Part shown: piece by piece, positions 49,779-58,219 of the stretch
Position numbering within the stretch: position 1 is the first letter of the stretch
Layout: each line of letters opens with the position of its first letter
Assembly: GCA_020249775.1 (NCBI GenBank)
Contig: JADCFA010000003.1
Span: 1-64,000, forward strand
Source: Roseomonas sp.
Lineage (GTDB): Bacteria; Pseudomonadota; Alphaproteobacteria; Acetobacterales; Acetobacteraceae
Reading direction: 5' to 3'
Length of the DNA stretch: 64,000 bases
Position numbers and translations under genes: made by a program
The notes under the pieces: model-generated
Told to the model about the DNA's origin: nothing
Seen by the model: the letters and a program-made list of their open reading frames with translations, nothing else
Databases searched by the model: none

Positions 49779-50713
49779 AGGTGCTGCTCCATTACGATGC
49801 CGGGCCGGGCTTGGCTGCCCGATTGGCCGCGCTGCCCGGCATTGACCTGACCATCTGCGCGGAAGCCGATACAGCGCTTTACGCCCGCCTGCTGCCGGAG
49901 CTTGAGGCGATCTGGCATGTGCTCCGGCCCATCAGCGCCGCCGATATCGCCGCCGCGCCAAAGCTTCGCCTGATCCAGAAAATCGGTGTGGGTGTGAACA
50001 CAATTGACCTTGAAGCCGCCCGCGCGCGCGGCATTGCCGTGTGCAATTTGCCGGGGACCAATAGCCGGGCAGTGGCGGAAATGACCCTGCTGCTGATGCT
50101 GGGCGCGCTCCGCCGCATTGCCTATTTTGATGGGGAAACCCGCGCCGGGCGCGGCTGGTCCCAGCCCCCTGCCCTGCAGGATGGGCTGTTTGAACTTGCC
50201 GGGCGCAAGGTGGGCCTGGTGGGCTATGGCGCGGTGCCAAAGCTGCTTGCCCCCATATTGCAGGCCATGGGGTGTGAGGTCTTGTATGCCGCCCACGCCC
50301 CAAAGCCAGAGGCGATTGGTAGCTTCCGCCCGTTGGAGGCGCTTTTGGCGGAAGCCGATGTGATTTCTCTTCATATACCCGAAACGGCGGAAACCCGGGG
50401 CCTGATCAGTGCAAAAGCGATTGCCAGCATGAAGCCGGGCGCGGTTCTGGTGAATACGGCGCGCGGCGGGTTGGTGGATCAGGCCGCGCTGGTGGCCGCA
50501 CTTCGATCGGGCCATTTGGCCGCGGCAGGGCTTGATGTATTCGCCGCCGAGCCGCTGGACCCTGCCGACCCCTTGCTTGGCCTGCCAAATGTGGTGCTGG
50601 TGCCGCATGTGGCCTGGCTTTCCACCGGCACCTTTGCTCGTTCCTTCAGCATCGCGGCGGAGAATTGCCGGCGGCTTCAACGCGGTGAGGTTCTGTTGCA
50701 CCGGGTAATGTGA
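49775..50713 (+). CDS. D-isomer-type 2-hydroxyacid dehydrogenase
   Basis: This 312-aa NAD(P)-dependent oxidoreductase has the active-site Arg, Glu and His in NTARGGLVDQ, FAAEPLDPAD and VLVPHVAW. The nucleotide motif is VGLVGYGAVPKLLAPIL, where the third glycine of GxGxxG is replaced by Pro. This is unusual and may alter cofactor binding. NSRAVAEMTLLLMLGALR is the family signature 1 region. The ATG at 49775 overlaps the enolase-like stop by 4 bases. It probably reduces the keto-acid formed after the enolase-type step, or oxidises the incoming hydroxy-acid. Confidence 0.87.
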   Translation: MKVLLHYDAGPGLAARLAALPGIDLTICAEADTALYARLLPELEAIWHVLRPISAADIAAAPKLRLIQKIGVGVNTIDLEAARARGIAVCNLPGTNSRAVAEMTLLLMLGALRRIAYFDGETRAGRGWSQPPALQDGLFELAGRKVGLVGYGAVPKLLAPILQAMGCEVLYAAHAPKPEAIGSFRPLEALLAEADVISLHIPETAETRGLISAKAIASMKPGAVLVNTARGGLVDQAALVAALRSGHLAAAGLDVFAAEPLDPADPLLGLPNVVLVPHVAWLSTGTFARSFSIAAENCRRLQRGEVLLHRVM

Positions 50714-51083
50714 TATTTACCCTTCCCCGCCGATCTTTCACGATTCCTTCGTGCATTTCCGCTGGGCATTCGCTAAGAGAAACTCTACTTAACCCTTGTT
50801 CGAAGATTCCTCCTGAGCCGCGAATCGGGTCAACTTGATCCGGCTCTTTCCTGGTCTCTATGCGGTTCACTTTACTGCGCTAAACATGCTTTATACCTTT
50901 GCATGACCCCATGCGCTGAGCCGCCAAATGGTTCCACTTGGACCCGGCTTTCAATAACCTAAAAGTTGAATTTTATCACTTGCCTTTTGCGCATTTGGCG
51001 CAAGGGCGGGCTAAATTATGCATTCCTTGAGAAAATGAGAATAACACTTTCCTAAGAGATACTTGTTCTGTTAAACTCTCACC
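50714..51083. other. AT-richer intergenic region before the 847-aa gene
   Basis: This 370-bp region has no supported gene and is visibly lower in GC than its surroundings (for example 50870-51080). It should contain the promoter of the following gene. No terminator with a clear T tract was found after the dehydrogenase. Confidence 0.4.
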
Positions 51084-53627
51084 ATGTCAAACTCGATTTC
51101 CGAACTCGACCGTTTTAGGTCAGATTCCTTTGAGCCAAAGAGCTTTCGTGAAAGGGGAGCGACGGTCCCCTTCACGACGCCATTATTGCTCAATGCGCGT
51201 ATTCGCGACGCCAGTTCGGGCCGTGGATTTGAGATCGTTATAGCCAACCCCTCGGGCGGGCGCGGGGCCCTCATATTGCCTTGGTTATCACTGCCAGAAA
51301 TTTGCTCACCCACACTTTTCGATCGCCATCTCTGGGAGGGCTTAGCCGATACCAGCGTCATCTCGCCAATAGGCATCCGACATGAAGCGCAAAGGCTTGC
51401 TGCACAGGGCCTTGCGGGACGCGGCGCAGCGGTTGCGGCCAAGGACGCCCAAAGGCGCGACCAAACTGGTCAGCGGCTCATGCGCTCCATGCTGCTGGAG
51501 AGCCTGATCACGGCCGTAGAAGCCCCGATCGAAGCTGCGGGACGGTCCAATGTGGCTGGGGGAGAGTCTTTCGTAAAACGTGCAGAGCGCGCCGTTGCGC
51601 GTTCAGCCACCATAGCGCGAATGCCAGTTGCAGCTTTCACCACTGACCTAGAGGCGCTTGCGGTTGCCTTAAGCGGAGCTGCACCGAAGATTGCCGGGGA
51701 AGACGCCCGGCTACGGGAAATGCTTTCAAATTTGGAAGATTTGGTAACTGAAGTCACTGATTGGGCTAAAGACCAGCAGCAGGAAGCTACCCATGTCATG
51801 GCTGCGAAATTTATCGTGGAGACCGCTTCACAGACCCTTGAGTGTGCCGAAATTGCCCTGGCAACTACCGATGCATTGATTGCCGATCTTGGTTTGTTGT
51901 TACCGAGATGGCGGACTGAAAAGGAAAATATTCTTGAACGCGCCAGGGGTCCTGAATGGGTGCTGGATGGGTGGAAAACGCCAATCGCGCTCTGGAAAGC
52001 CGCTGATACGCATCAGCGCCAGGCAGCGATCTGGGAAATCGCGCTGATCGCGCCAATCCTGCCGCGTGAGGCAAAAGCTTGGCTCGGAAAAGTAAGCGAT
52101 TGGCGTGATACGCCGCGACGCATCACCCAGGTGGTGCGCGACAAGGCGGATTGGCGCAACGGCAATGTCATGGAAGTAGTCGCTCGCAATGAAAATCTGA
52201 TTGGTGCGTCGATCGCTTATGAAAACCGCGTTTCCCCTATGGTTCTTCCGCGCAACAAGAACTACCTGATGCGGCGCCGCGGAGCTGCGGTGATGAATTC
52301 CAAGCAAATCATTCCAAAGGAGATGTTAGCAGGCATTGCGCCTAATCAGTCTTTAGAGTCTCTCGCAAAAACCGAAAAAATCAGACCAGGGGACGAGCGA
52401 AGCGCCCTGACAACAACCAGGGCGCTTGGAGCCCTGATCGAAGGCGCGTCCGATTCCGCCCTTGAAAAGATCGTTGCTCTGGTCGATCGGCTTGCCATGC
52501 CGGAAATTCACGATCGCCTTCTGGGAACTTCACTGCGGCGCCTGAAGCGTTTGCGTCCCCCTCGACCCGCCAGTCTGATGCGTCTGCTTTTCATGCCCAT
52601 GTCGGGCGCATTGGTCGATCCGCTGCAATGGCGCCGCTCGGACGAACGGATTCCCCGCTCGGCGCTGGGGCCCTTGCTCGAATCGCTCACCGTCGCAGTC
52701 GGGCCGCAGTTAGAAACAATTTCGCTACAACTGCGCGGTGGAAGTCTTGATGACCCTAAGCTGATCGATAGTGCTGGTCGCAAGTTATGGCGTCTGGCGG
52801 CTGAGGCAGTGCCACGCCTGCGCTTGGATGCCTCCTGGTCGCGTGCGGGATTGGACGAACAGGATTTCGAAACGATTACAAATCTGGCTGGTTCCCTTTG
52901 GCGTCATTCAGGTCCCTTATGGGATGGTATGCAACTCGTTAGCGGTGAGTGCCCACCTGAAATGCTGCGTGCCTCCCTTATCGGACCGGCCCAGGAAAGC
53001 CGGGGTGTTTTTAGCGCTGCTCTGGAAACACTCTTGCTACGCGCTTCCCGACCCTCAGTTTTCTTGAGCCTCACTCGCGATTTGCCACATCAGGTGAGCG
53101 GCGTGGTTGAGGGGGCTATGAAATTATGGGTCAGCGTTACCTTACCGGAACTCGCCGAAGATGATTTCATCACCGGAGCCCGGCTTGCGGGCGAAATCGG
53201 CCTTGTGATTGCCGCACTGGAAGATCAGCCGCGGAACGCCTCAAAAACCGATACGAAAGAACTCGTCATCCATCGGCGCAATCTGGACCAGTTTTGCAGG
53301 TCAAGCTATCGAGAGATGGTCTCCGTTCATGTCACGAGAGCGTTAGTTGAATTGACCCCTGAGCATTCCGCGGAACTGGGCGAGATCGAGGCCATGGCAA
53401 GGGCTGCACGAAGCCTTGAGGAAACGGGCAGGCGCTTCGGCCCGCCGCAAACCTACACCACCATTCAGGATGAGTTCCGTTCCCACATGGAAAAGCTTAT
53501 TCAGGGTGGGTCGGATGCTGCTGTAACCCCCATGGAAATTGCCCGTATTGAAGAAATCCTCATTGGACGAGAATCGGCCGAACGCTCCCTGGGTCGCTAT
53601 CAGCGCAAAAGTCTAATGGTGTCATGA
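51084..53627 (+). CDS. unknown 847-aa protein
   Basis: I do not recognise this protein. It has no signal peptide or membrane segment and appears mostly helical. It contains an Ala/Arg-rich segment (about 105-200), a Trp/Arg-rich middle (DWRDTPRRITQVVRDKADWR near 345) and an MRRRGAAV stretch near 395. The C-terminal region is again helical (EIEAMARAARSLEETGRRF). No nucleotide-binding, nuclease or transferase motif is evident. The frame is open for 2.5 kb, uses codons less GC-biased than the neighbours and is bounded by AT-richer DNA and a palindromic repeat, which suggests acquisition. No good ribosome-binding site precedes the ATG. It is a single-gene unit. Confidence 0.75.
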   Translation: MSNSISELDRFRSDSFEPKSFRERGATVPFTTPLLLNARIRDASSGRGFEIVIANPSGGRGALILPWLSLPEICSPTLFDRHLWEGLADTSVISPIGIRHEAQRLAAQGLAGRGAAVAAKDAQRRDQTGQRLMRSMLLESLITAVEAPIEAAGRSNVAGGESFVKRAERAVARSATIARMPVAAFTTDLEALAVALSGAAPKIAGEDARLREMLSNLEDLVTEVTDWAKDQQQEATHVMAAKFIVETASQTLECAEIALATTDALIADLGLLLPRWRTEKENILERARGPEWVLDGWKTPIALWKAADTHQRQAAIWEIALIAPILPREAKAWLGKVSDWRDTPRRITQVVRDKADWRNGNVMEVVARNENLIGASIAYENRVSPMVLPRNKNYLMRRRGAAVMNSKQIIPKEMLAGIAPNQSLESLAKTEKIRPGDERSALTTTRALGALIEGASDSALEKIVALVDRLAMPEIHDRLLGTSLRRLKRLRPPRPASLMRLLFMPMSGALVDPLQWRRSDERIPRSALGPLLESLTVAVGPQLETISLQLRGGSLDDPKLIDSAGRKLWRLAAEAVPRLRLDASWSRAGLDEQDFETITNLAGSLWRHSGPLWDGMQLVSGECPPEMLRASLIGPAQESRGVFSAALETLLLRASRPSVFLSLTRDLPHQVSGVVEGAMKLWVSVTLPELAEDDFITGARLAGEIGLVIAALEDQPRNASKTDTKELVIHRRNLDQFCRSSYREMVSVHVTRALVELTPEHSAELGEIEAMARAARSLEETGRRFGPPQTYTTIQDEFRSHMEKLIQGGSDAAVTPMEIARIEEILIGRESAERSLGRYQRKSLMVS

Positions 53628-53714
53628 TCAACGGATCAAGCAAGTCTTCCCGACCACTATGATAGCCGCCCGACCAATATCTGAAGAATGGATACCAAGC
53701 TCGCGATGATCCCT

Positions 53715-53767
53715 CTAGTGGTCCGATCGCTGCTGTCGGGAATCGACAGCAGCGACCGGAGTACTAG
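53715..53767. repeat. dispersed palindromic repeat, copy 3 (most complete)
   Basis: CTAGT at 53715 and ACTAG ending at 53767 bound a long near-palindrome. The inner 12-bp arms TCGCTGCTGTCG and CGACAGCAGCGA pair perfectly around GGAAT. The outer GGTCC/CCGGAGT part pairs with few mismatches. Copies 1 and 2 share the core. It lies between the 847-aa gene and soxY. Confidence 0.7.
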
Positions 53768-53814
53768 CAGGCCGGATCAACAATATGATATAAAAACCTT
53801 GTCCGGAGGTTGTC

Positions 53815-54270
53815 ATGGAAGTGCCTGAGACATCATCGCGACGCGCCGTGCTGGCCCTGACCTTCACCGGTACGGTTCTCGTGCCGCGCTACGGCTTCGC
53901 CAACCTGCCTGAGAATGTCCAGAGCGCGCTTGACAAGCTACGTGCCGGGCGCACCGCGCAGGAAGGTCGACTGACGCTGCGCCTGCCCGCCATTGCAGAA
54001 AACGGGAATACAGTGCCGCTGAATGTCTCGGCTGAAAGCCCCATGACGGCGACCGACCATGTGAAGGTGATCCATGTCTTCGCAATCGGCAATCCCACAC
54101 CCGAGGTCGCGGTGTTTCACCTGACGCCGGCGCTCGGCCGCGCCGCGGTGGATACGCGCATTCGGCTCGGGCAGACCCAGGATGTGCTTGCCTTCGCGGA
54201 AATGGCTGATGGCAGCCTGCACATGGCGCGCGCCGAGGTGAAGGTCACCATCGGTGGCTGCGGCGGTTGA
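53815..54270 (+). CDS. soxY: sulfur carrier protein SoxY
   Basis: This 151-aa periplasmic carrier holds thiosulfate-derived sulfur on a C-terminal cysteine. The diagnostic GGCGG tail ends the protein (VTIGGCGG, Cys149). A twin-arginine signal is present (SSRRAVLALTFTGTVLVPRY, cleavage near YGFA). GGAGG lies before the ATG. soxZ follows after 18 nt and SoxY and SoxZ form a heterodimer. It is first in the local sox run. Confidence 0.95.
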   Translation: MEVPETSSRRAVLALTFTGTVLVPRYGFANLPENVQSALDKLRAGRTAQEGRLTLRLPAIAENGNTVPLNVSAESPMTATDHVKVIHVFAIGNPTPEVAVFHLTPALGRAAVDTRIRLGQTQDVLAFAEMADGSLHMARAEVKVTIGGCGG

Positions 54271-54288
54271 CGGAAAGGACGATACGTC

Positions 54289-54621
54289 ATGTCTTCCCCT
54301 ATCGGACAACCCCGGCTTCGCCTTCCCGCCCAGGTCAAGGCAGGAGATATCATCGAAATCCGCACCCTGATCACCCATGCCATGGAGACCGGGCAGCGCC
54401 GCACGGCGGAAGGCCAGGAAATTCCCCGCGACATCATCAAGCGATTCGAAGTGCGCTTTGAAGGTGAATTGATCTTCGCCATGGATCTGGCACCAGCGAT
54501 AGCCGCCAACCCATACATCGCCTTTCCCTTCAGGGCGGAGCGTCCGGGACGTTTTGAAATGGTCTGGACCAATGATGCCGGCGAGACGCGCCGCGCCAGT
54601 GCCGAATTGAAGCTTGGCTGA
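54289..54621 (+). CDS. soxZ: sulfur carrier subunit SoxZ
   Basis: This 110-aa immunoglobulin-like protein has the typical SoxZ start PRLRLPAQVKAGDIIEIRTL and the TGQRRTAEGQEIPRDIIKRF block. It lacks a signal peptide and is exported with SoxY as a complex through the Tat system. It sits between soxY and soxB. Confidence 0.95.
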   Translation: MSSPIGQPRLRLPAQVKAGDIIEIRTLITHAMETGQRRTAEGQEIPRDIIKRFEVRFEGELIFAMDLAPAIAANPYIAFPFRAERPGRFEMVWTNDAGETRRASAELKLG

Positions 54622-54667
54622 AGGGCGCCGCGCCCATGCGGCCGGTCCTGCTTTCCTGGCGTGATGC

Positions 54668-56329
54668 ATGATCACGCGGCGGGATTTGTTGGCAGCCAGT
54701 GCCGCGCTCGCGGCCTTGTCAGTGGCCAAAGCTGATGCGCCAAGCCAGACGGAGCTTTTGCGTTTTACGCCGCTCGGGCAAGTCACGCTGATCCATATCA
54801 CGGATTTGCACGGCCAATTGATGCCGATGTTCTTCCGCGAAGCCTCGGCCAAGATTGGCGTGGGTGAGGCGCGCGGTAGGCCGCCGCATGTCGCCGGTGA
54901 GGCGTTCCTGGCTGAATTCGGCTTGGCACGCGGCACGCCGCTCGCCCATGCGCTGACGGATCTCGATTTTACTGATCTCGCCAGGCACTTTGGACCAATG
55001 GGTGGGGTGGATCGAATGGCGACCATCATCAAGGCGATCCGCGCGGAACGCCCCGGGCGGTGCCTGTTGTTGGACGGCGGCGATAGTTGGCAGGGCGCCT
55101 GGACCAATTTGCAGACACAAGCCGCCGATATGGTTGCAGTGCAGAAGGCGCTCGGCGTTGACGCCATGGTCGGCCATTGGGAATTCACCTATGGCGCTGA
55201 TCGCGTAACGGAACTTATCAAGGAGCTTGGCTTTCCATTCCTTGGCGGCAATGTCCAGGATCGTGAATGGAATGAGGAGATCTTTTCAGCAAACGCGATG
55301 TTTGAACGCGGTGGCGTCAAGGTGGCGGTGATCGGCCAGGCGTTTCCCTATACGCCGATCGCCAATCCGCGCTGGATGTTTCCCGATTGGGAATTCGGCA
55401 TCAAGGAAGAAAAAATCGCTGCCCGAGTGCAGGCAGCGCGCGATGCGGGGGCTGGGCTGATCATCCTGCTTTCGCATAATGGTTTTGAGCTTGATCGGAA
55501 GCTCGCCGCACGGGTGCCTGGCATTGATGTGATCCTGACCGGACATACGCATGATGCGCTGCCACGCCCCGTCCAGGTGGGGCGCACAGTTTTGCTGGCA
55601 ACCGGTGCCTCTGGCAAATTTATCAGCCGGCTCGATCTTGATGTGCAAGGCGGGCAGATTTCTGACTATCGTCACGCGCTCATTCCCGTATTCAGCAATA
55701 TGATTTCGCCCGATGCTGACATGGCAGCGCTGGTGCGCAGCCTGCGTGAGCCCCATGCGGCGGATCTGGCGCGGGTGGTGGGCCGCACCGAAAGCCTGCT
55801 CTGGCGGCGTGGCAATACCGGCGGCACTTGGGATGACGTGATCTGTGATGCGCTGCTTGAGCAACGTGATGCCGAGATTGCTCTCTCACCGGGCTTTCGT
55901 TGGGGCACCACCCTGCTGCCAGATACGGACATCACCGCTGAGGATGTCTGGGCACAAACGGCCATCACCTATCCGGCGGCCTATCGCAATGTAATGAAGG
56001 GGGCAGCGATCAAGGCATTGCTGGAAGATATTGCCGATAACCTGTTTCATCCTGATCCATTTTACCAACAGGGTGGGGATATGGTGCGCAGCGGTGGCGT
56101 TACCTTCACGCTGGATGTTGCGGCGGCATCGGGCCAGCGCATTTCCGATCTGCGGCTGAAGCGAAGCGGGCAGCCGATTGAAGCTTCACATGATTACGTG
56201 GTGGCCGGCTGGGCCAGCATCAATCAGGGGGTGGAAGGCCCGCCGATCTGGGATTTGGTGTTTCGCCATTTGGCCAAGGGGCCATTGAAGGTCATGCCGC
56301 GCCATGACATTGAATTGCGCGGCATCTGA
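54668..56329 (+). CDS. soxB: SoxB thiosulfohydrolase
   Basis: This 553-aa enzyme releases sulfate from the sulfonate on SoxY. The dimanganese 5'-nucleotidase-like core shows ITDLHGQLMPMFFREASAKI, LLLDGGDSWQGAW, GHWEFTYG, LSHNGFELDRKL and LTGHTHDALPRP. A twin-arginine signal (ITRRDLLAASAALAALSVAK) directs it to the periplasm. The cytochrome gene follows after a 200-bp gap. Confidence 0.96.
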   Translation: MITRRDLLAASAALAALSVAKADAPSQTELLRFTPLGQVTLIHITDLHGQLMPMFFREASAKIGVGEARGRPPHVAGEAFLAEFGLARGTPLAHALTDLDFTDLARHFGPMGGVDRMATIIKAIRAERPGRCLLLDGGDSWQGAWTNLQTQAADMVAVQKALGVDAMVGHWEFTYGADRVTELIKELGFPFLGGNVQDREWNEEIFSANAMFERGGVKVAVIGQAFPYTPIANPRWMFPDWEFGIKEEKIAARVQAARDAGAGLIILLSHNGFELDRKLAARVPGIDVILTGHTHDALPRPVQVGRTVLLATGASGKFISRLDLDVQGGQISDYRHALIPVFSNMISPDADMAALVRSLREPHAADLARVVGRTESLLWRRGNTGGTWDDVICDALLEQRDAEIALSPGFRWGTTLLPDTDITAEDVWAQTAITYPAAYRNVMKGAAIKALLEDIADNLFHPDPFYQQGGDMVRSGGVTFTLDVAAASGQRISDLRLKRSGQPIEASHDYVVAGWASINQGVEGPPIWDLVFRHLAKGPLKVMPRHDIELRGI

Positions 56330-56529
56330 TCATGCCTTTCGTTCGGCTGTCATTTTTCCGCCGAAGTCGAACCGACAGAAAAACATTCCTCTTCTGATTT
56401 CCATTGGGCGATAATATCGCTCTGCCTTGACACGCTGGTTTTATGATTGACCTGCAGAATTTTGCTGGATAGGGTTTCTTCAACGCTCAAAAAAAGCAAT
56501 TCTTCAAGTCGGTTGGGAGACGGAATTTC

Positions 56530-56823
56530 ATGAAACTCAGGCTTAGCCTCTGCCTATTATTGGCAACAGCCAGCCCGGCTTTCGCGCAGGCGACTGATGT
56601 GCCCCTCCTGATCGGCGGCTGTCAGGGCTGCCACGGCGTCAGCGGTCAAGGCGGGCATGGCATTCCTTCCATCAAGGCCAATCACAGCCGCGATGAATTC
56701 ATCGCGCTCATGCGAGCTTTCAGCGCCAATGAACGGCCCGCAACTGTGATGGGCCGCATCAGCCGCGGCTATACGCCGGAACAAATCGCGCTTCTGGCCG
56801 CGCATTACGCGCGCCCGCAATAA
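56530..56823 (+). CDS. small monohaem cytochrome c of the sox cluster
   Basis: This 97-aa protein has a signal peptide (1-19, ending PAFA-Q) and one haem motif CQGCH (Cys31, Cys34, His35). A probable axial Met is Met74 (ATVMGRISRGY). It is encoded 16 nt before the flavocytochrome flavoprotein gene and should be its electron acceptor, corresponding to FccA/SoxE. SoxE of Paracoccus is larger and dihaem, so this is a reduced form. Confidence 0.87.
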   Translation: MKLRLSLCLLLATASPAFAQATDVPLLIGGCQGCHGVSGQGGHGIPSIKANHSRDEFIALMRAFSANERPATVMGRISRGYTPEQIALLAAHYARPQ

Positions 56824-56839
56824 GCCGGAGGAAAACGCC

Positions 56840-58132
56840 ATGACCCTTTCCCGCCGCGCCTTCCTCGCTGCTGCCGCGCTTCCAGCGTCCCTCGCCGCGC
56901 CAAGCATCGCCCACGCCCAGGCCGGTGCCGGGCGCGTTGTTATCATTGGCGGTGGCTTTGGTGGGGCTTCCGCCGCGCGTTTCGCGCGCGACAATTTCCC
57001 CGCGCTCGACATTACGCTTATCGAAAGAAGCCGGAACTTCACCACCTGCCCCTATGGCAATCTTGTCCTGGCCGGACGGCGGGACATGAACAGCATCACC
57101 TTCGGCTATGAAAAACTCGCAGCGCGCGGGGTGCGTGTGGTGCATCAAAGCGTCGTGGCAGTGGATGCGGCCACCAAGCAAGTCCGGCTCGCGGATGGGG
57201 CGCAGGTGCCATATGACAGGTTGATCATGTCGCCCGGCATTGATCTCCGCTGGGGTGCGATTGAAGGCTATGATGAGGCCGCCAGCGAACGCATGCCACA
57301 TGGCTGGGTGCCGTCCTTGCAGCCGATTTCATTGCTGCGTCGCCAACTTGAAGCCATGCCCGATGGCGGCAATTTCATCATGGTGATTCCAGATAATCCC
57401 TTCCGCTGCCCACCCGGCCCATATGAGCGGATCAGCATGGTGGCGGAATATCTGAAGCGCGCAAAACCGCGCAGCAAGCTGATCGCGCTTGACGCCAAGA
57501 ACGGCTTTTCCAAGCAGCCGCTATTTCAGGACGCCTGGGCAGAGCTTTATCCCGGCATCATCGAATGGCGCGGCGCTTCCAGCGATGGCCGCGTGACACG
57601 GGTGAACGCCGCTGCCATGGAAGTGGAAACGGAATTCGGCGAAAAGCTGAAGGGCGCCGTGATCAATGTCATCCCGCCGCAAATGGCCGCGAAGATCGCG
57701 CGCGATGCCGGGCTTGCCAATCAATCCGGCTGGTGTCCTATCAAGCCCGCCACCCTGGAAAGCGCCCAGGTGGAAGGCATCCATGTGCTGGGCGATGCGA
57801 CCATCGCCGCGCCCATGCCAAAATCGGGTTTTGTCGCATCATCACATGCCAAGCATGCGGTAGCCTGCATCGCGGCTTCGCTGGCGGGGCGCGCGCCACC
57901 GGCCGCGACCTTCTTCAATACCTGCTACAGTCATGTCGGGCGGGATTACGGCATTTCCATTGTTGGCGTTTTCCGCCCCGGCCCCAATGGCTTCGCCGAG
58001 GTTGAAGGCTCCGGCGGGATAAGCCCGCGTAATGCGTCCCTGGCGGCGGAACGGCGCAAGGAACATCGCCAGCTTGAAGCGCTTTATGCCGATGGTTGGT
58101 ATGACAGCATCACGGATGAAATGTTTGGGTGA
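56840..58132 (+). CDS. soxF: flavocytochrome c sulfide dehydrogenase flavoprotein (SoxF/FccB)
   Basis: This 430-aa FAD protein has a twin-arginine signal (LSRRAFLAAAALPASLAAPS, cleavage near AHAQ) and a dinucleotide fold (VVIIGGGFGGASAARFA, about 33-49). Cys70 (TTCPYGN) aligns with the cysteine that links FAD in flavocytochrome c. FRCPPGPYER and GWCPIKP supply the likely redox cysteine pair. It oxidises sulfide or reactivates the Sox system, passing electrons to the small cytochrome encoded just upstream. Confidence 0.92.
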   Translation: MTLSRRAFLAAAALPASLAAPSIAHAQAGAGRVVIIGGGFGGASAARFARDNFPALDITLIERSRNFTTCPYGNLVLAGRRDMNSITFGYEKLAARGVRVVHQSVVAVDAATKQVRLADGAQVPYDRLIMSPGIDLRWGAIEGYDEAASERMPHGWVPSLQPISLLRRQLEAMPDGGNFIMVIPDNPFRCPPGPYERISMVAEYLKRAKPRSKLIALDAKNGFSKQPLFQDAWAELYPGIIEWRGASSDGRVTRVNAAAMEVETEFGEKLKGAVINVIPPQMAAKIARDAGLANQSGWCPIKPATLESAQVEGIHVLGDATIAAPMPKSGFVASSHAKHAVACIAASLAGRAPPAATFFNTCYSHVGRDYGISIVGVFRPGPNGFAEVEGSGGISPRNASLAAERRKEHRQLEALYADGWYDSITDEMFG

Positions 58133-58219
58133 ATTCGGCCAAAGGGGCAAAGGCCTGATCATGCGGGCGATGCTCAATGGCCAATAAGCTGTGATAGGCT
58201 CTCTCCAGTGGAGGCCACA

